Source: PXAP01 sp964520585
GTDB taxonomy: Bacteria; Bacteroidota; Bacteroidia; Bacteroidales; PUMT01
Direction of reading: 5' to 3'
DNA length: 49,837 nt
Assembly: GCA_964520585.1 (NCBI GenBank)
Contig: CAZFOO010000019.1
Coordinates: forward strand, 1-49,837
Position numbers and translations under genes: made by a program. Numbering within the stretch: position 1 is the first letter of the stretch; each line of letters starts with the position of its first letter. A model generated the notes under the pieces. The model ran no database searches. It was not told the DNA's origin and saw only the letters and a list, made by a program, of their open reading frames with translations. This document shows positions 35,610 to 45,096 of this stretch, in pieces.

Positions 35610-36746
35610 ATGGTTCGGAATTCATGGTTAATAATATTCCTTTTCACTATGCCGGTCATATTTTTTGCTGGCATAAGAAATGCTGACGATGAGTTAGTCC
35701 CGACACTTAAAGGAGCATTCGAAGATGCTTTTATGACAGGTACTGCCCTGAATCGAAGGCAAATATTTGGTGCCGATGTAAATGGCATAGGTCTTATCAA
35801 GGCCCATTACAATGCAATTACCCCTGAAAACATTACAAAGTGGTCATTAATCCATCCAAAACCAGGGGAATATAATTTTGAACCGGCAGACCGTTTTGTT
35901 GAGTTTGGTGAGGAAAATGGGATGTTTATGGTTGGTCATACCCTTATCTGGCATAGCCAGGTTCCTGATTGGGTATTTCTTGATAGTCATGGTAATTTTC
36001 TTGATCGGGAAGCACTTCTTGAGAGGATGCGCGATCATATTCATACAGTCGTAGGAAGGTATAAGGGGCGTTTTCAGGCATGGGATGTTGTTAACGAAGC
36101 TTTAAATGAGGACGGCTCTTTAAGGGAATCTCACTGGTACAATATTATTGGGAAAGATTATCTTATTAAGGCATTCGAGTATGCCCATGAAGCTGATCCG
36201 GATGCAGAACTTTATTATAATGACTATTCCCTGGAAAATCCGTCCAAACGTGCCGGGGCGGTGAGATTGATTAAATATCTGCTGGACAATGGTGCGCCTG
36301 TTACAGGCATCGGTACCCAGGGGCACTGGCATCTTTCACAACCATCAGTTGAAGAAATTGAGAGGACAATCTTAGAATTTGCAGAGATGGAAATCGATGT
36401 GATGGTTACAGAACTTGACATAGATGTATTACCTGCAGCCTGGAATTATCAGGGTGCAGATATTTCCAGGGTTGCCGAAATGGAGGAAGGATTGGATCCC
36501 TATACAGACAGGTTGCCTGAAGATGTTCAGCAGGAATTGGCTGAACGCTACAAAGAGATATTCGAGTTATTTCTTAAACATAAGAATCTGATAACCAGGG
36601 TATCCTTTTGGGGGGTAACTGATGGGGACTCATGGAAAAATAATTTTCCCGTCAGGGGACGTACCAATCACCCACTGCTTTTTGATCGTGAATGGCAACC
36701 CAAACCTGCATTTTATAAAATAGTAGAGTCAGCGAATAGAAACTAA
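35610..36746 (+). CDS. Endo-1,4-beta-xylanase, family GH10
   Basis: Cleaves internal beta-1,4-xylosidic bonds of xylan with retention. The 378-aa protein is a signal peptide (VRNSWLIIFLFTMPVIFFAG) plus one GH10 barrel, with no binding module. Seen: NAITPENITKW, GHTLIWHSQVPDW, the acid/base Glu163 in WDVVNEAL, YYNDYSLE, GIGTQGHWHL, the nucleophile Glu268 in VTELDIDV, and FWGVTDGDSW. All catalytic residues are present. There is no lipobox, so it is probably periplasmic or secreted. It is followed by the M1-like gene on the same strand after 92 bp. Together with xylA, xylB and the symporter it gives a route from xylan to the pentose phosphate pathway. Confidence 0.97.
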   Translation: MVRNSWLIIFLFTMPVIFFAGIRNADDELVPTLKGAFEDAFMTGTALNRRQIFGADVNGIGLIKAHYNAITPENITKWSLIHPKPGEYNFEPADRFVEFGEENGMFMVGHTLIWHSQVPDWVFLDSHGNFLDREALLERMRDHIHTVVGRYKGRFQAWDVVNEALNEDGSLRESHWYNIIGKDYLIKAFEYAHEADPDAELYYNDYSLENPSKRAGAVRLIKYLLDNGAPVTGIGTQGHWHLSQPSVEEIERTILEFAEMEIDVMVTELDIDVLPAAWNYQGADISRVAEMEEGLDPYTDRLPEDVQQELAERYKEIFELFLKHKNLITRVSFWGVTDGDSWKNNFPVRGRTNHPLLFDREWQPKPAFYKIVESANRN

Positions 36747-36838
36747 AATATTTTGAGTAATTTTCAGACTGAGTACTTTACAGATCAGTACTTTTCATAT
36801 TGAGTATTTTTCAGAGCAGTGTTTTGTTAGAATTTATT

Positions 36839-39796
36839 ATGAGGCAGTTATTTTTTTTATGCCTGTTGTCTATTATTTTTTCTTCTGAAGGAGAAGCGCA
36901 GGATTTTCAGCAGGAAATTAATTTTGAGATCTATGTCACCCTTGATGATACAAGGCATGAATTATCAGCCTTTCAACGGATTCAGTATATTAATAATTCA
37001 CCCGATACCCTGGGGTTTTTATTTTTTAATCTTTGGCCAAATGCCTGGTCGGACAATGATACCGGACTGGCACAACAGTTATTAAATTCTGAAGGAAGAC
37101 AGCGGCTTTTTGAGGATCCGGATTTGAGGGGATATATTGACTCACTGGACTTTAGAATTGACGGTCAACCCGTTACATGGAAGCTCCTGTCTCGCAGTCC
37201 TGATGTCTGCCGGATTTCCCTTAATGAACCAGTAATGCCGGAAGATACCATATACATAACCACCCCTTTCCGGGTAAAAATTCCGGATGGAGAGGTTTCG
37301 CAACTGGGACATATCGGAGAATCATACCAGATCACTCACTGGTATCCTCAACCAGCCCTGTATGACAAGTCCGGCTGGCATCCAATGCCATGGCTTGATA
37401 TACCCTCCACTCCATCGGTATTTGGCAGCTTTGATGTAACCATTTCTCTACCCGGAAATTATGTTGTAGGTGCTACAGGTAATTTGCAGAGCGAGGATGA
37501 GATAAGATGGCTCAATAAGCTGGCTGCGGATACTACATGGAAAAGAACTTATTACTTTGGGGGGACCAGGTTTCCCAGGTCTTCACCTGAAGTGAAAAAC
37601 ATTCGGTTTACCAGCTATAATACTCCCGGATTTGCATGGTTTGCCGATAAACGGTTCAATGTAATGAAGGGCAGGGTTATACTACCTCAATCCGGCAGGG
37701 AAGTTACCACATGGATCATGTTTACCAATCTCCAGGCAAGGCTCTGGATAAATGCAACCGAATATGTGAATAGTTCCTTGCTTTATTTTTTAGAAAACAT
37801 AGGCGATTATCCTTATGATACTTTTACTGCTGTGCAGAGTACCCTGGGAGCAGGGCCCGGTCAAGGATATCCAGGTATTTCGGTGATTGGTTTCGAAACT
37901 GATTTCAGGTCTTTTAATGAAACAGTTGCAGATGGAATAGCGGCAAACTGGATCCGGGTTGCAACGGGAACCAACCGGTACACCGGCCATTTTATTGAGA
38001 AAGGTATGACAGGGACCTATACTTCAAGTTATCTGAATGAGAGGTACCCGGTCAGGCAGCTTTGGGAGACATATCTTAGCAGCAGACGGCTTGCAGAATT
38101 GATGGATGTTGACACTATTCCGATGGAGAGAATATATGAACTCCGGTGGCTTGGTAAAGTCCGCCGGAATCTTGAAAAGCCAATGGACCTGCCGGGAAGT
38201 TATTATTACAGGGCAGGGGATGCGGATATTTATAATTATAAAGCTACCATAGGATTTGATTATTTAAGGGCTTATCTGGGTGATTCTCTTTTTGATTCTC
38301 TGATGCAGTCCTGGTATAAGGAATATAAATACCGGCATACTCAACCCGGGGATCTGCAATCTGTATTTGAGTCCGGTACAAAGAAAAATTTAAGCTGGTT
38401 TTTTAATGATTACTTCTGTACAACCAAAAAGCTGGATTATAAGATAGTGCGCCAAGATAACCACCAGGTACTTGTCGAAAATAATGCTGATCTTGTATCT
38501 CCACTGGTACTTGCCGGTATGAAAGGTGATTCTGTTATTTATGAAACGTGGGTGGATGGATTTGAAGGACGGAAATGGATTGATTTACCACCAGGAAATT
38601 ATTCAAATATTACAATAGATCCTGGAGGTGTAATGCCTGAGATATACCGGACCAATAATACTATCCGGACCTCAGGTATATTTCGCAGACTAACTCCTGT
38701 TAAGTCCCGGTTCTTATTTAATATTGATGATCCGGGTCACCGGACTATTGTTTATCTTCCTTTGATCAACTGGACAAGGGAAAGTGGATTTATGCCCGGA
38801 ATTGCTTTGCATAACGGCTTTCCATTGCCCAAACCGGTTGAGTACTTTATCTCACCTTTCTATTCAGTAAAAAATAATGCTATTGCCGGATCCGGGCAAC
38901 TTCTGCTCAATATTACGCCTTCCGGTAGTTTTTTTAGATTAGCAACGATAACCCTTGAAGGAACACGATTTGGTGCACCGGGCGATCAGAATTATCATAA
39001 AGTGAAGGGCGGACTGGATATTCATTTAAGACCAGTAAATAACCGGAATAATATCTTGCAGAGGATATATGGACATTACATTTCTGCATCAGATCTTTAT
39101 GCGATAACACTTTCGAAGATGACAAGTATGACCTCTTTTTTGCATATTGGATTTGAGTTGGAAAACAAAAGGTTAGTCAATCCTTTCAACCTGCTGGTAT
39201 TTACTGAAATACATGAGTCTTATCAAAAAGTATCCGCTGAGGTTAATTACCGGTATAGTTATTCGGGTGAGGATAATGGTCTTGATATCCGGCTGTTTGC
39301 AGGAGCCATGATGAAAAATAACTCCATGGCTCCATTCCATTCTCTTGCAGCCGGCGGGAGGAGTGGACGTGAAAATTACCTTTATGGCGGAACATATCCT
39401 GACCGGTTTAGCAGGTTTTCGGAGACCTTTTTTTCCAGGCAGATGACTCTTCAGGAGGGGGGACTGGTATCGCCGGTTAATTCATCACTTGGATACAGTG
39501 ACCGGCTTATTTCCTTAACCATGACCAGCTCTCTACCTGGCAGGGCCGGCTGGATTCCCTTGAAACCATTTGCGAATATTTTAGTGGACGGAAATAGCCC
39601 GGGAAATAATTTGAATTCATCATTTTTCTATGAGGCAGGTGTGAAGGCAGGGATATGGGACTTTTTTGAAATTTATTTTCCATTACTGGTATCTGAAAAT
39701 ATAGGATCAATAAGGGGGCCGGTCAAAGACAGGATCCGCTTTGTATTAAACCTGAATTCATTCAATCAGCTGGATCCTTTAGGGATAATGAACTGA
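36839..39796 (+). CDS. M1 aminopeptidase-like protein lacking zinc ligands, with C-terminal barrel-like region
   Basis: Large exported protein (about 985 aa from the start at 36839, which gives the signal peptide RQLFFLCLLSIIFSSEGEA; an upstream ATG at 36800 is also open). The N-terminal half follows the M1 peptidase plan: beta domain with FLFFNLWPNAWSDN, WYPQPALYDKSGWHPMPWL, then a thermolysin-like domain. But where HExxHxW should be the sequence is DGIAANW (378-384 counted from the 36800 start), the third ligand Glu is Lys401, and the GAMEN-type Glu is Gly356 (GQGYPG). It should not bind zinc. The C-terminal third (about 690-998) has alternating strands and aromatic residues like an outer-membrane barrel. 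The role is unknown; binding or assembly is more likely than peptidolysis. Confidence 0.85.
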   Translation: MRQLFFLCLLSIIFSSEGEAQDFQQEINFEIYVTLDDTRHELSAFQRIQYINNSPDTLGFLFFNLWPNAWSDNDTGLAQQLLNSEGRQRLFEDPDLRGYIDSLDFRIDGQPVTWKLLSRSPDVCRISLNEPVMPEDTIYITTPFRVKIPDGEVSQLGHIGESYQITHWYPQPALYDKSGWHPMPWLDIPSTPSVFGSFDVTISLPGNYVVGATGNLQSEDEIRWLNKLAADTTWKRTYYFGGTRFPRSSPEVKNIRFTSYNTPGFAWFADKRFNVMKGRVILPQSGREVTTWIMFTNLQARLWINATEYVNSSLLYFLENIGDYPYDTFTAVQSTLGAGPGQGYPGISVIGFETDFRSFNETVADGIAANWIRVATGTNRYTGHFIEKGMTGTYTSSYLNERYPVRQLWETYLSSRRLAELMDVDTIPMERIYELRWLGKVRRNLEKPMDLPGSYYYRAGDADIYNYKATIGFDYLRAYLGDSLFDSLMQSWYKEYKYRHTQPGDLQSVFESGTKKNLSWFFNDYFCTTKKLDYKIVRQDNHQVLVENNADLVSPLVLAGMKGDSVIYETWVDGFEGRKWIDLPPGNYSNITIDPGGVMPEIYRTNNTIRTSGIFRRLTPVKSRFLFNIDDPGHRTIVYLPLINWTRESGFMPGIALHNGFPLPKPVEYFISPFYSVKNNAIAGSGQLLLNITPSGSFFRLATITLEGTRFGAPGDQNYHKVKGGLDIHLRPVNNRNNILQRIYGHYISASDLYAITLSKMTSMTSFLHIGFELENKRLVNPFNLLVFTEIHESYQKVSAEVNYRYSYSGEDNGLDIRLFAGAMMKNNSMAPFHSLAAGGRSGRENYLYGGTYPDRFSRFSETFFSRQMTLQEGGLVSPVNSSLGYSDRLISLTMTSSLPGRAGWIPLKPFANILVDGNSPGNNLNSSFFYEAGVKAGIWDFFEIYFPLLVSENIGSIRGPVKDRIRFVLNLNSFNQLDPLGIMN

Positions 39797-39875
39797 AATG
39801 ATCTCTTGGTTTTGTCAGTTTACTTTTTTAACTTTACTGATAATGATCATTTTTAATAATTTAAAACAAAAACAG

Positions 39876-40250
39876 ATGAAAAAAAGTATATTTCTTGCAG
39901 GGGTAATGATTATTGCATTTATTTTCCCGGATGTGTTTGCAACCGGTTCAGAGTCCGGATCAGATAATAATGCTGTTATTGAAATCAAGGACGATAAGTT
40001 AGCTGAATCAGATAAAGCTGGTGCTATTGAAGCAGAAGAAGATATATTATCTGAGGAAGAAATAAAGCTGTTGGAAATGCGTATTGAAGAAATACGCGAC
40101 ATGAATAAATCGGATCTGACCGGCGAGGAAAAGAAAGATTTGAAAAATGAACTGAGAGATATCAGGGAACAGATGCGCAAAGCAGATGGTATCTATCTTA
40201 GTGTTGGAGCCCTGATACTCATTCTTATATTGTTAGTCATTTTGACCTGA
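39876..40250 (+). CDS. Small exported coiled-coil membrane protein of unknown function
   Basis: From the start at 39876 (MKKSIFLAGVMIIAFIF) this is a 124-aa protein: signal peptide ending at VFA, an acidic low-complexity part, a charged helix with coiled-coil character (about 60-105, EEEIKLLEMRIEEIRDM), and a C-terminal membrane segment (YLSVGALILILILLVIL). An earlier ATG at 39798 is open, just after the M1-like stop, but adds a second hydrophobic stretch and is less likely. It probably shares a transcript with the M1-like gene. I do not recognise a functional family. Confidence 0.7.
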   Translation: MKKSIFLAGVMIIAFIFPDVFATGSESGSDNNAVIEIKDDKLAESDKAGAIEAEEDILSEEEIKLLEMRIEEIRDMNKSDLTGEEKKDLKNELRDIREQMRKADGIYLSVGALILILILLVILT

Positions 40251-40378
40251 TTCTCCCGGATCTTATAGCCGGCTGAAATAATAAATAGTTACTGGTCTTT
40301 CTTTATCTTACAGGAGAATAACAGCCTGCATGATTTATTGTTGTTTAGAGTTTTCTGTAATTTAAAACAGTTGTTTGG

Positions 40379-41134
40379 TTAATTTTTTCCTGTCCATGCA
40401 ATTGCATTGGTTACAATTATTCTAAAATTTTTATTTGACCAGGCATTATCATCATGACCCAAAAGTATATAGACTACTTTTGAGTTATTGTATCTGTTTG
40501 TCCAGCCAATAGTATCCGCACAATCGGGGTGATCTGTAGTCAACAGGGGAGTTACCCGGGACAGGACTTTGATGTTGCTGTATCCCTCATCATCTATTTG
40601 AAAATCCTTTAAGCTCTGGGTTACCGGATGGGACGGGTCTTCTACTTCGACCTCCATTGTTATATCGTGTTTATATCCGGAAAGCTCTTCCGGGGGATAA
40701 CCGTAATTCCTCTCATTGTATTTTCCACCCCGGATTTCTGTAAATTCATTCCACTGTTGATAAGACACCAGTGAGTGATGCAGAAAAACCAGTCCGGTAC
40801 CTCTTTCGGTCAGTTTCAGAAATGCAGCTTTTTCCCGGGAAGATATATCCTGCCACATATCGTAGAATACTATAACATCATATTTTCCGATGGAATCTGA
40901 AAGAAGGGCTTTGTTGGCTTTGGGCTGTGAAATTGTGTCAATCCTGAAGTTATTCAATGAAAAAACCATATTATAGAAGCTCCCGCGGTCAAAGCCATGA
41001 CCACCGGTAAAAAGAAGTACTTTTAAAGTTTCTCCGGATGGATCAGATACTGAGGATCTATCTGCAGGAGTATGAGAAACTAAAGCTGTGCATAAAATGA
41101 AGCTGAATATCAATAAGCGCCCATGTGTTTGCAT
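40379..41134 (-). CDS. ThuA-domain protein, exported
   Basis: Protein of 251 aa: signal peptide (LLIFSFILCTALVSHTPA), then a ThuA-like, glutamine-amidotransferase-related fold. Seen: LKVLLFTGGHGFDRGSFYNM, YDVIVFYDMWQDIS, GTGLVFLHHSLVSYQQWNEF, DPSHPVTQSLKDFQIDDEGYSN, and TIGWTNRYNNSKVVYILLGHD. These match the usual order of conserved blocks in ThuA-domain proteins of Bacteroidota, often found near sugar-utilization genes; biochemical function is poorly defined. It is transcribed alone, convergent with the small membrane protein gene. Confidence 0.9.
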   Translation of the reverse strand: MQTHGRLLIFSFILCTALVSHTPADRSSVSDPSGETLKVLLFTGGHGFDRGSFYNMVFSLNNFRIDTISQPKANKALLSDSIGKYDVIVFYDMWQDISSREKAAFLKLTERGTGLVFLHHSLVSYQQWNEFTEIRGGKYNERNYGYPPEELSGYKHDITMEVEVEDPSHPVTQSLKDFQIDDEGYSNIKVLSRVTPLLTTDHPDCADTIGWTNRYNNSKVVYILLGHDDNAWSNKNFRIIVTNAIAWTGKN

Positions 41135-41306
41135 TCTTGTAAAGTTAAAATTAATAATCTATTTAACAATATGTTATAGTTCGATGGTGTTCGCTTTGTT
41201 CTTCTGTAAATTAAATTTTTGGTTGCTATATTTTGATAAAATTCTGGCTTCTTGTTTTTACAGTAGAAAAATAGAGAAGGATTATTCATTTATTATACCC
41301 TGTGAT

Positions 41307-42659
41307 TTAATTAAAGACCAACGTAAAAGTTGTTTCCTTGTCCGGGATAGAGTGTACTTTGAGGCTGCCGCCATGCAACCTCATGATCTGGCGTGAAAGG
41401 CTTAATCCGATCCCGCTTCCGTTTTCCCTGGTAGTAAAGAAAGGAACGAAAATCTCATCAGTCAGTTCAGGTGAAATGCCTGGTCCGTTATCGGTTATTT
41501 CAATTTCTGCCTGTCCTGCTGCATTAATTCTGCTGTGCAATCTGATCTCCGGAGCAGGTGCATCATGCAGTGCTTCTGCCGAATTTTTCAATAGATTTAT
41601 CAGGACCTGGGATATCTGATTTTCATCAACATAAACCTGCAGATCATTGTCATCCGCTCCCCATGAGATTTTAATGCCCTTACATGGCAAATATGATTTG
41701 CACAACATAACGGTTTTCTCTAAAAGATGACTGATCGTGACCATATTTTTTCTGGGCTCAGGAAGCCTTGTGAGCTCTCTGTATGATTCAACAAAACGTG
41801 TTAAACCCAGACCCTGCTCCTGAATAACTTTTAGTCCCTTTATGGTCATGGTTATCAATTTTTCATCTACATCTTCAACAGAGATAGCTTCTTCTTTCTT
41901 TGTGTAATAATTGTACAAATTTTCTGAAAGAGACGTTACCGGTGCAATTGAATTCATGATCTCGTGGGTCAATACCCTTATAAGCTTCAGCCAGGAATCA
42001 AGCTCTTTCTCATCAAGTTCCTTCTTAATATCCTGCAGTGATATAAGAGTAAGAATCTGGCCTTTGCTTTTAAAAGTGCTGGCTTTTATCATAAGCGTTA
42101 TTACTCCTTTTTTCCCTTTAAAGGTGATCAGTTTTTCGTCGTGTTGTTTTGGATTGCTGATTGCCCCTGCAAGCTTCCCGTCTATTTTTTCCAGTTGCCT
42201 GAGGTGGGTGAATTGTTTTAACCCGAGTATTTTTTTGAGGCTGCTATTGGCATGTATTACAAATCCATCCTTGGTAAGTGAGAAAATACCTGTATCAACA
42301 TGCTCTATCATCGCACCGAAATATTGTTCCTGACTCCGGTTTTCAATTTGAATATTTTGTATCAGCTCGTTTATAGCCCGGAGGTTCCGGCTAAGCTTAT
42401 ATAATGTTTTGTCTTCTTTATGTTCAGGAAATACCAGACTGTAATCTTCGTTTTTTACCGATTCGAAGAAATAGTTTATCTTTTTATTTATCCTGTTGAC
42501 GTAAAAGATCAGGTTAATTATTTGTAAGGTCAATATTATAACAAAGAATATAACATTATAGAGGGATTTACCTGCACTTAAATACCATCCCCCGGCAATA
42601 CTCACCAGTACTATCAACATGATCCTGGCAATAATATTTAATTGGTAGGATCTTGTCAT
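41307..42659 (-). CDS. NtrB/NtrY-like sensor histidine kinase
   Basis: Membrane sensor kinase of 450 aa that partners the NtrC-type regulator encoded just upstream. Seen: two membrane segments (about 10-28 and 34-53) with almost no periplasmic loop, a PAS-like domain (about 108-215, MIEHVDTGIFSLTKDGFVIHANSS), the phospho-acceptor His232 in LTHEIMNS, and the ATPase domain with N box (QVLINLLKNSAEAL), G1 (ITDNGPGISPEL) and G2 (GSGIGLSLSRQIM). The lack of a periplasmic domain suggests it senses a membrane or cytoplasmic signal. Its start overlaps the regulator's stop by 4 bp, indicating translational coupling. Confidence 0.95.
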   Translation of the reverse strand: MTRSYQLNIIARIMLIVLVSIAGGWYLSAGKSLYNVIFFVIILTLQIINLIFYVNRINKKINYFFESVKNEDYSLVFPEHKEDKTLYKLSRNLRAINELIQNIQIENRSQEQYFGAMIEHVDTGIFSLTKDGFVIHANSSLKKILGLKQFTHLRQLEKIDGKLAGAISNPKQHDEKLITFKGKKGVITLMIKASTFKSKGQILTLISLQDIKKELDEKELDSWLKLIRVLTHEIMNSIAPVTSLSENLYNYYTKKEEAISVEDVDEKLITMTIKGLKVIQEQGLGLTRFVESYRELTRLPEPRKNMVTISHLLEKTVMLCKSYLPCKGIKISWGADDNDLQVYVDENQISQVLINLLKNSAEALHDAPAPEIRLHSRINAAGQAEIEITDNGPGISPELTDEIFVPFFTTRENGSGIGLSLSRQIMRLHGGSLKVHSIPDKETTFTLVFN

Positions 42660-44023
42660 TCTAATTTATATTTCTTCATTTTGTTGTAAAGGGTTTGCCT
42701 TGTAATACCTAATTGGCTGGCGGCAGCTTTAATATTTCCCGAATTTTTTTTAATAGCCAGTGAGATCATTTTTTCTTCCATCTCATCAAGTTTAAGCAAT
42801 GCGGTATCTGGCTTGATTTCTCCGGTTGATCCTGAAAAAAAATCACTTACCGTAAGTTTCCCTGACTCACTCAGGATAACTGCCTTTTCGATAGTGTGTT
42901 CGAGCTCTCTCACATTTCCTGGCCAGTGGTATTTTAGAAGTTTCGCCCATGCATTTTCAGTAATCTCCAGTGGTATTTTCTGATATTTATCCGAGTATTT
43001 TTTCAGAAAATGCCTGACCAGGACCGGGATGTCTTTCTTTCGTGATCGAAGCGGGGGTACTTCTATCTGAATGGTATTTAACCTGTAAAGTAAGTCTTGC
43101 CTGAAAAGGCCTCTGTCTACCATTTCATGAATATTCCTGTTTGTTGCACTTACAAGCCGGATATCAACCGGTACCGGCCTGTTGGAGCCCACTTTTATGA
43201 TCTCCCTGTTTTGCAGTGCAGCAAGCAGTTTGACCTGAAGGCTCAGGGGAAGGTTAGCAATCTCATCCAAAAACAGTGTTCCCATACTGGCAAGTTCAAA
43301 TTTGCCGGTGCGGTCTTCATGTGCATCGGTGAAAGCACCCTTTACATGGCCGAACAATTCACTTTCAAACAGGCTTTCACTCAATGCGCCCATATCTACC
43401 GTAACCATCAGTTCCTGGTTGCGTGTTGAAAGGTGGTGGATTTTACGTGCAATAAGTTCTTTCCCGGTTCCATTTTCCCCGGTAATCAATATATTGGTAT
43501 TTGTTTTGGCGACCTTTTCAACTGTTTTGAGTACACTCATAATCTCCGGGGAGGTGCCGATGATTTCTTTGTCATTTCTGCTGAGACTGATCTTTAAATC
43601 TTTTTGTTTCTGACTGAGATCCTGAATCTTTCTTTTGGATAAACTCAACTGAACAGCTGATCTGATTGTGGCAATAAGTTTTGCATTATCCCATGGCTTC
43701 AATACAAAATCTGTAGCTCCTCCTTTCAGGGCCTTAACGGCCAGTTCAACATCACCATAGGCGGTTATCATTACAACAGAAATATCGGGGTGATCATCTT
43801 TGACTCTTTGTAACCAGTAAATCCCTTCATTCCCAGTGTTTATGCCGGATTTGAAATTCATATCCAGTAATACCAGGTCGTATTGGTTTAACTGTAATTC
43901 AGAAGTAATGAGGTTTGGATTGGAAATGCATTTTACTTTTTCATATTCAGCAGAAAGCAGCATTTCCAGTGCCATCAATACATTTTTATTATCATCGATA
44001 ACCAGTATGTTTCCCTTGGACAT
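42656..44023 (-). CDS. NtrC-family sigma-54-dependent response regulator
   Basis: Activator of 455 aa for sigma-54 promoters. Order: receiver domain with phospho-acceptor Asp54 (LVLLDMNFKSG), AAA+ domain with Walker A GENGTGKE (182-189), the sigma-54 contact loop GAFTDA (229-234; the classic form is GAFTGA), GTLFLDEIANLPLSLQ as Walker B, WPGNVRELEHTIEKAV, and a C-terminal Fis-type helix-turn-helix (NIKAAASQLGITRQTLYNKM). It is divergent from the ABC operon, whose upstream region holds a sigma-54-like site, so the operon is its probable target. Confidence 0.96.
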   Translation of the reverse strand: MSKGNILVIDDNKNVLMALEMLLSAEYEKVKCISNPNLITSELQLNQYDLVLLDMNFKSGINTGNEGIYWLQRVKDDHPDISVVMITAYGDVELAVKALKGGATDFVLKPWDNAKLIATIRSAVQLSLSKRKIQDLSQKQKDLKISLSRNDKEIIGTSPEIMSVLKTVEKVAKTNTNILITGENGTGKELIARKIHHLSTRNQELMVTVDMGALSESLFESELFGHVKGAFTDAHEDRTGKFELASMGTLFLDEIANLPLSLQVKLLAALQNREIIKVGSNRPVPVDIRLVSATNRNIHEMVDRGLFRQDLLYRLNTIQIEVPPLRSRKKDIPVLVRHFLKKYSDKYQKIPLEITENAWAKLLKYHWPGNVRELEHTIEKAVILSESGKLTVSDFFSGSTGEIKPDTALLKLDEMEEKMISLAIKKNSGNIKAAASQLGITRQTLYNKMKKYKLE

Positions 44024-44303
44024 TTTATATTATAATCAGACTGTTTAAAATATCTATTCAAATATACATGAATTTCTCATCAGCTGAAAACTTAACAAAA
44101 AACAAGATTTTGCATGAGAAATCGACGAAGTCAAATTAAACACATACGCATGAAAATAAATCCACCCTGGTTCCAAATAATATTTGACTGCCGGTTCAAA
44201 AATAAAATGTGTTTAAAAAATTGTCACTTTTATGTAAAAATATTTTACAGGTCTCTTATTAGTGTATTTGTTAATGTACTGCTAATGAAAGATAAAGTTA
44301 TTA
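44024..44303. other. Divergent spacer between regulator and ABC genes
   Basis: AT-rich, no supportable gene. It probably contains enhancer sites for the NtrC-type regulator, but I could not define a repeated palindrome by eye. One weak self-complementary stretch occurs near 44232-44250 (gtaaaaatattttac). Confidence 0.4.
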
Positions 44304-44319
44304 TGGCATCTTAATTGAT
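44304..44319 (+). promoter_or_regulatory. Candidate sigma-54 promoter of the ABC transporter operon
   Basis: TGGCAT-CTTAA-TTGAT has the sigma-54 layout (consensus TGGCAC-N5-TTGCA), with spacing intact, a perfect TGGCA -24 part and GA in place of GC at -12. It lies 41 bp before the ATPase start, and the neighbouring regulator is sigma-54 dependent. Confidence 0.5.
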
Positions 44320-44360
44320 ATAAGCTTAAATAATTAAATTTCACCAATAAATCAATCCTG

Positions 44361-45065
44361 ATGATTAATACTATCACCCTGGACAAAATTTTCCGAACAG
44401 ATGAGGTTGAAACTCTGGCATTAAACCAGGTTAACCTTACAGTAGAGAAAGGCGAGTTTGTTGCCGTTATGGGGCCTTCCGGTTGCGGCAAATCAACGCT
44501 TCTCAACATTATTGGCATGCTTGATAATCCCACATCCGGAGAGTACTTTTTCGACGGAACGGAAGTAGGCCATTTAAGTGAGAGTGCGAGGACTGATTTG
44601 CGTAAGGGTAATATCGGATTTGTTTTTCAAAGTTTCAACCTGATTGATGAGATAAACGTGCAGGAAAATGTTGAACTCCCGCTCGTATATCTGAGAATTA
44701 CCAGGCAGAAAAGGAAGGAGATGGTTAAACATATTTTGGACCGGATGAAAATAAGCCACAGGAGAAATCATTATCCCCAGCAATTATCGGGAGGACAGCA
44801 ACAAAGGGTTGCCATAGCACGGGCTGTCGTAACCGGTCCCAAACTTATCCTGGCAGATGAGCCAACCGGTAATCTTGATTCAAAGAACGGACTGGAGGTG
44901 ATGAACCTGCTTACCGAACTCAACAAAGAGGGTACCACGATAATTATGGTTACCCACTCTCTGCATGATTCTGACTTTGCCCATCGAATAGTAAATCTGT
45001 TTGACGGCAAAATTGTTACAGAAAACATGAAAAGGGAGATGGCAGAAAAACAGATTATTATATAG
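44361..45065 (+). CDS. ABC transporter ATP-binding protein (MacB/LolD type)
   Basis: Cytoplasmic ATPase of 234 aa that powers a type VII (MacB/FtsX-like) ABC system. Seen: Walker A GPSGCGKST (38-46), Q-loop VFQSFNLI, signature LSGGQQQR (142-149), Walker B LILADEPTG and the H-loop in TIIMVTHS. The length and the SFNLIDEINVQENVELPL block are typical of the LolD/MacB group. It is the only ATPase for two following permeases, 31 bp ahead of the first. Such systems move lipoproteins, peptides or signals across the envelope or drive mechanotransmission; the cargo here is unknown. Confidence 0.96.
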   Translation: MINTITLDKIFRTDEVETLALNQVNLTVEKGEFVAVMGPSGCGKSTLLNIIGMLDNPTSGEYFFDGTEVGHLSESARTDLRKGNIGFVFQSFNLIDEINVQENVELPLVYLRITRQKRKEMVKHILDRMKISHRRNHYPQQLSGGQQQRVAIARAVVTGPKLILADEPTGNLDSKNGLEVMNLLTELNKEGTTIIMVTHSLHDSDFAHRIVNLFDGKIVTENMKREMAEKQIII

Positions 45066-45096
45066 ATATTGTGTTAGCCAGAAAATTTAAAATTAA

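Noticed and set aside
44114..44314. 66-codon open frame in the divergent regulator-ABC spacer
   Set aside because: AT-rich, runs into the candidate promoter, no recognisable features.
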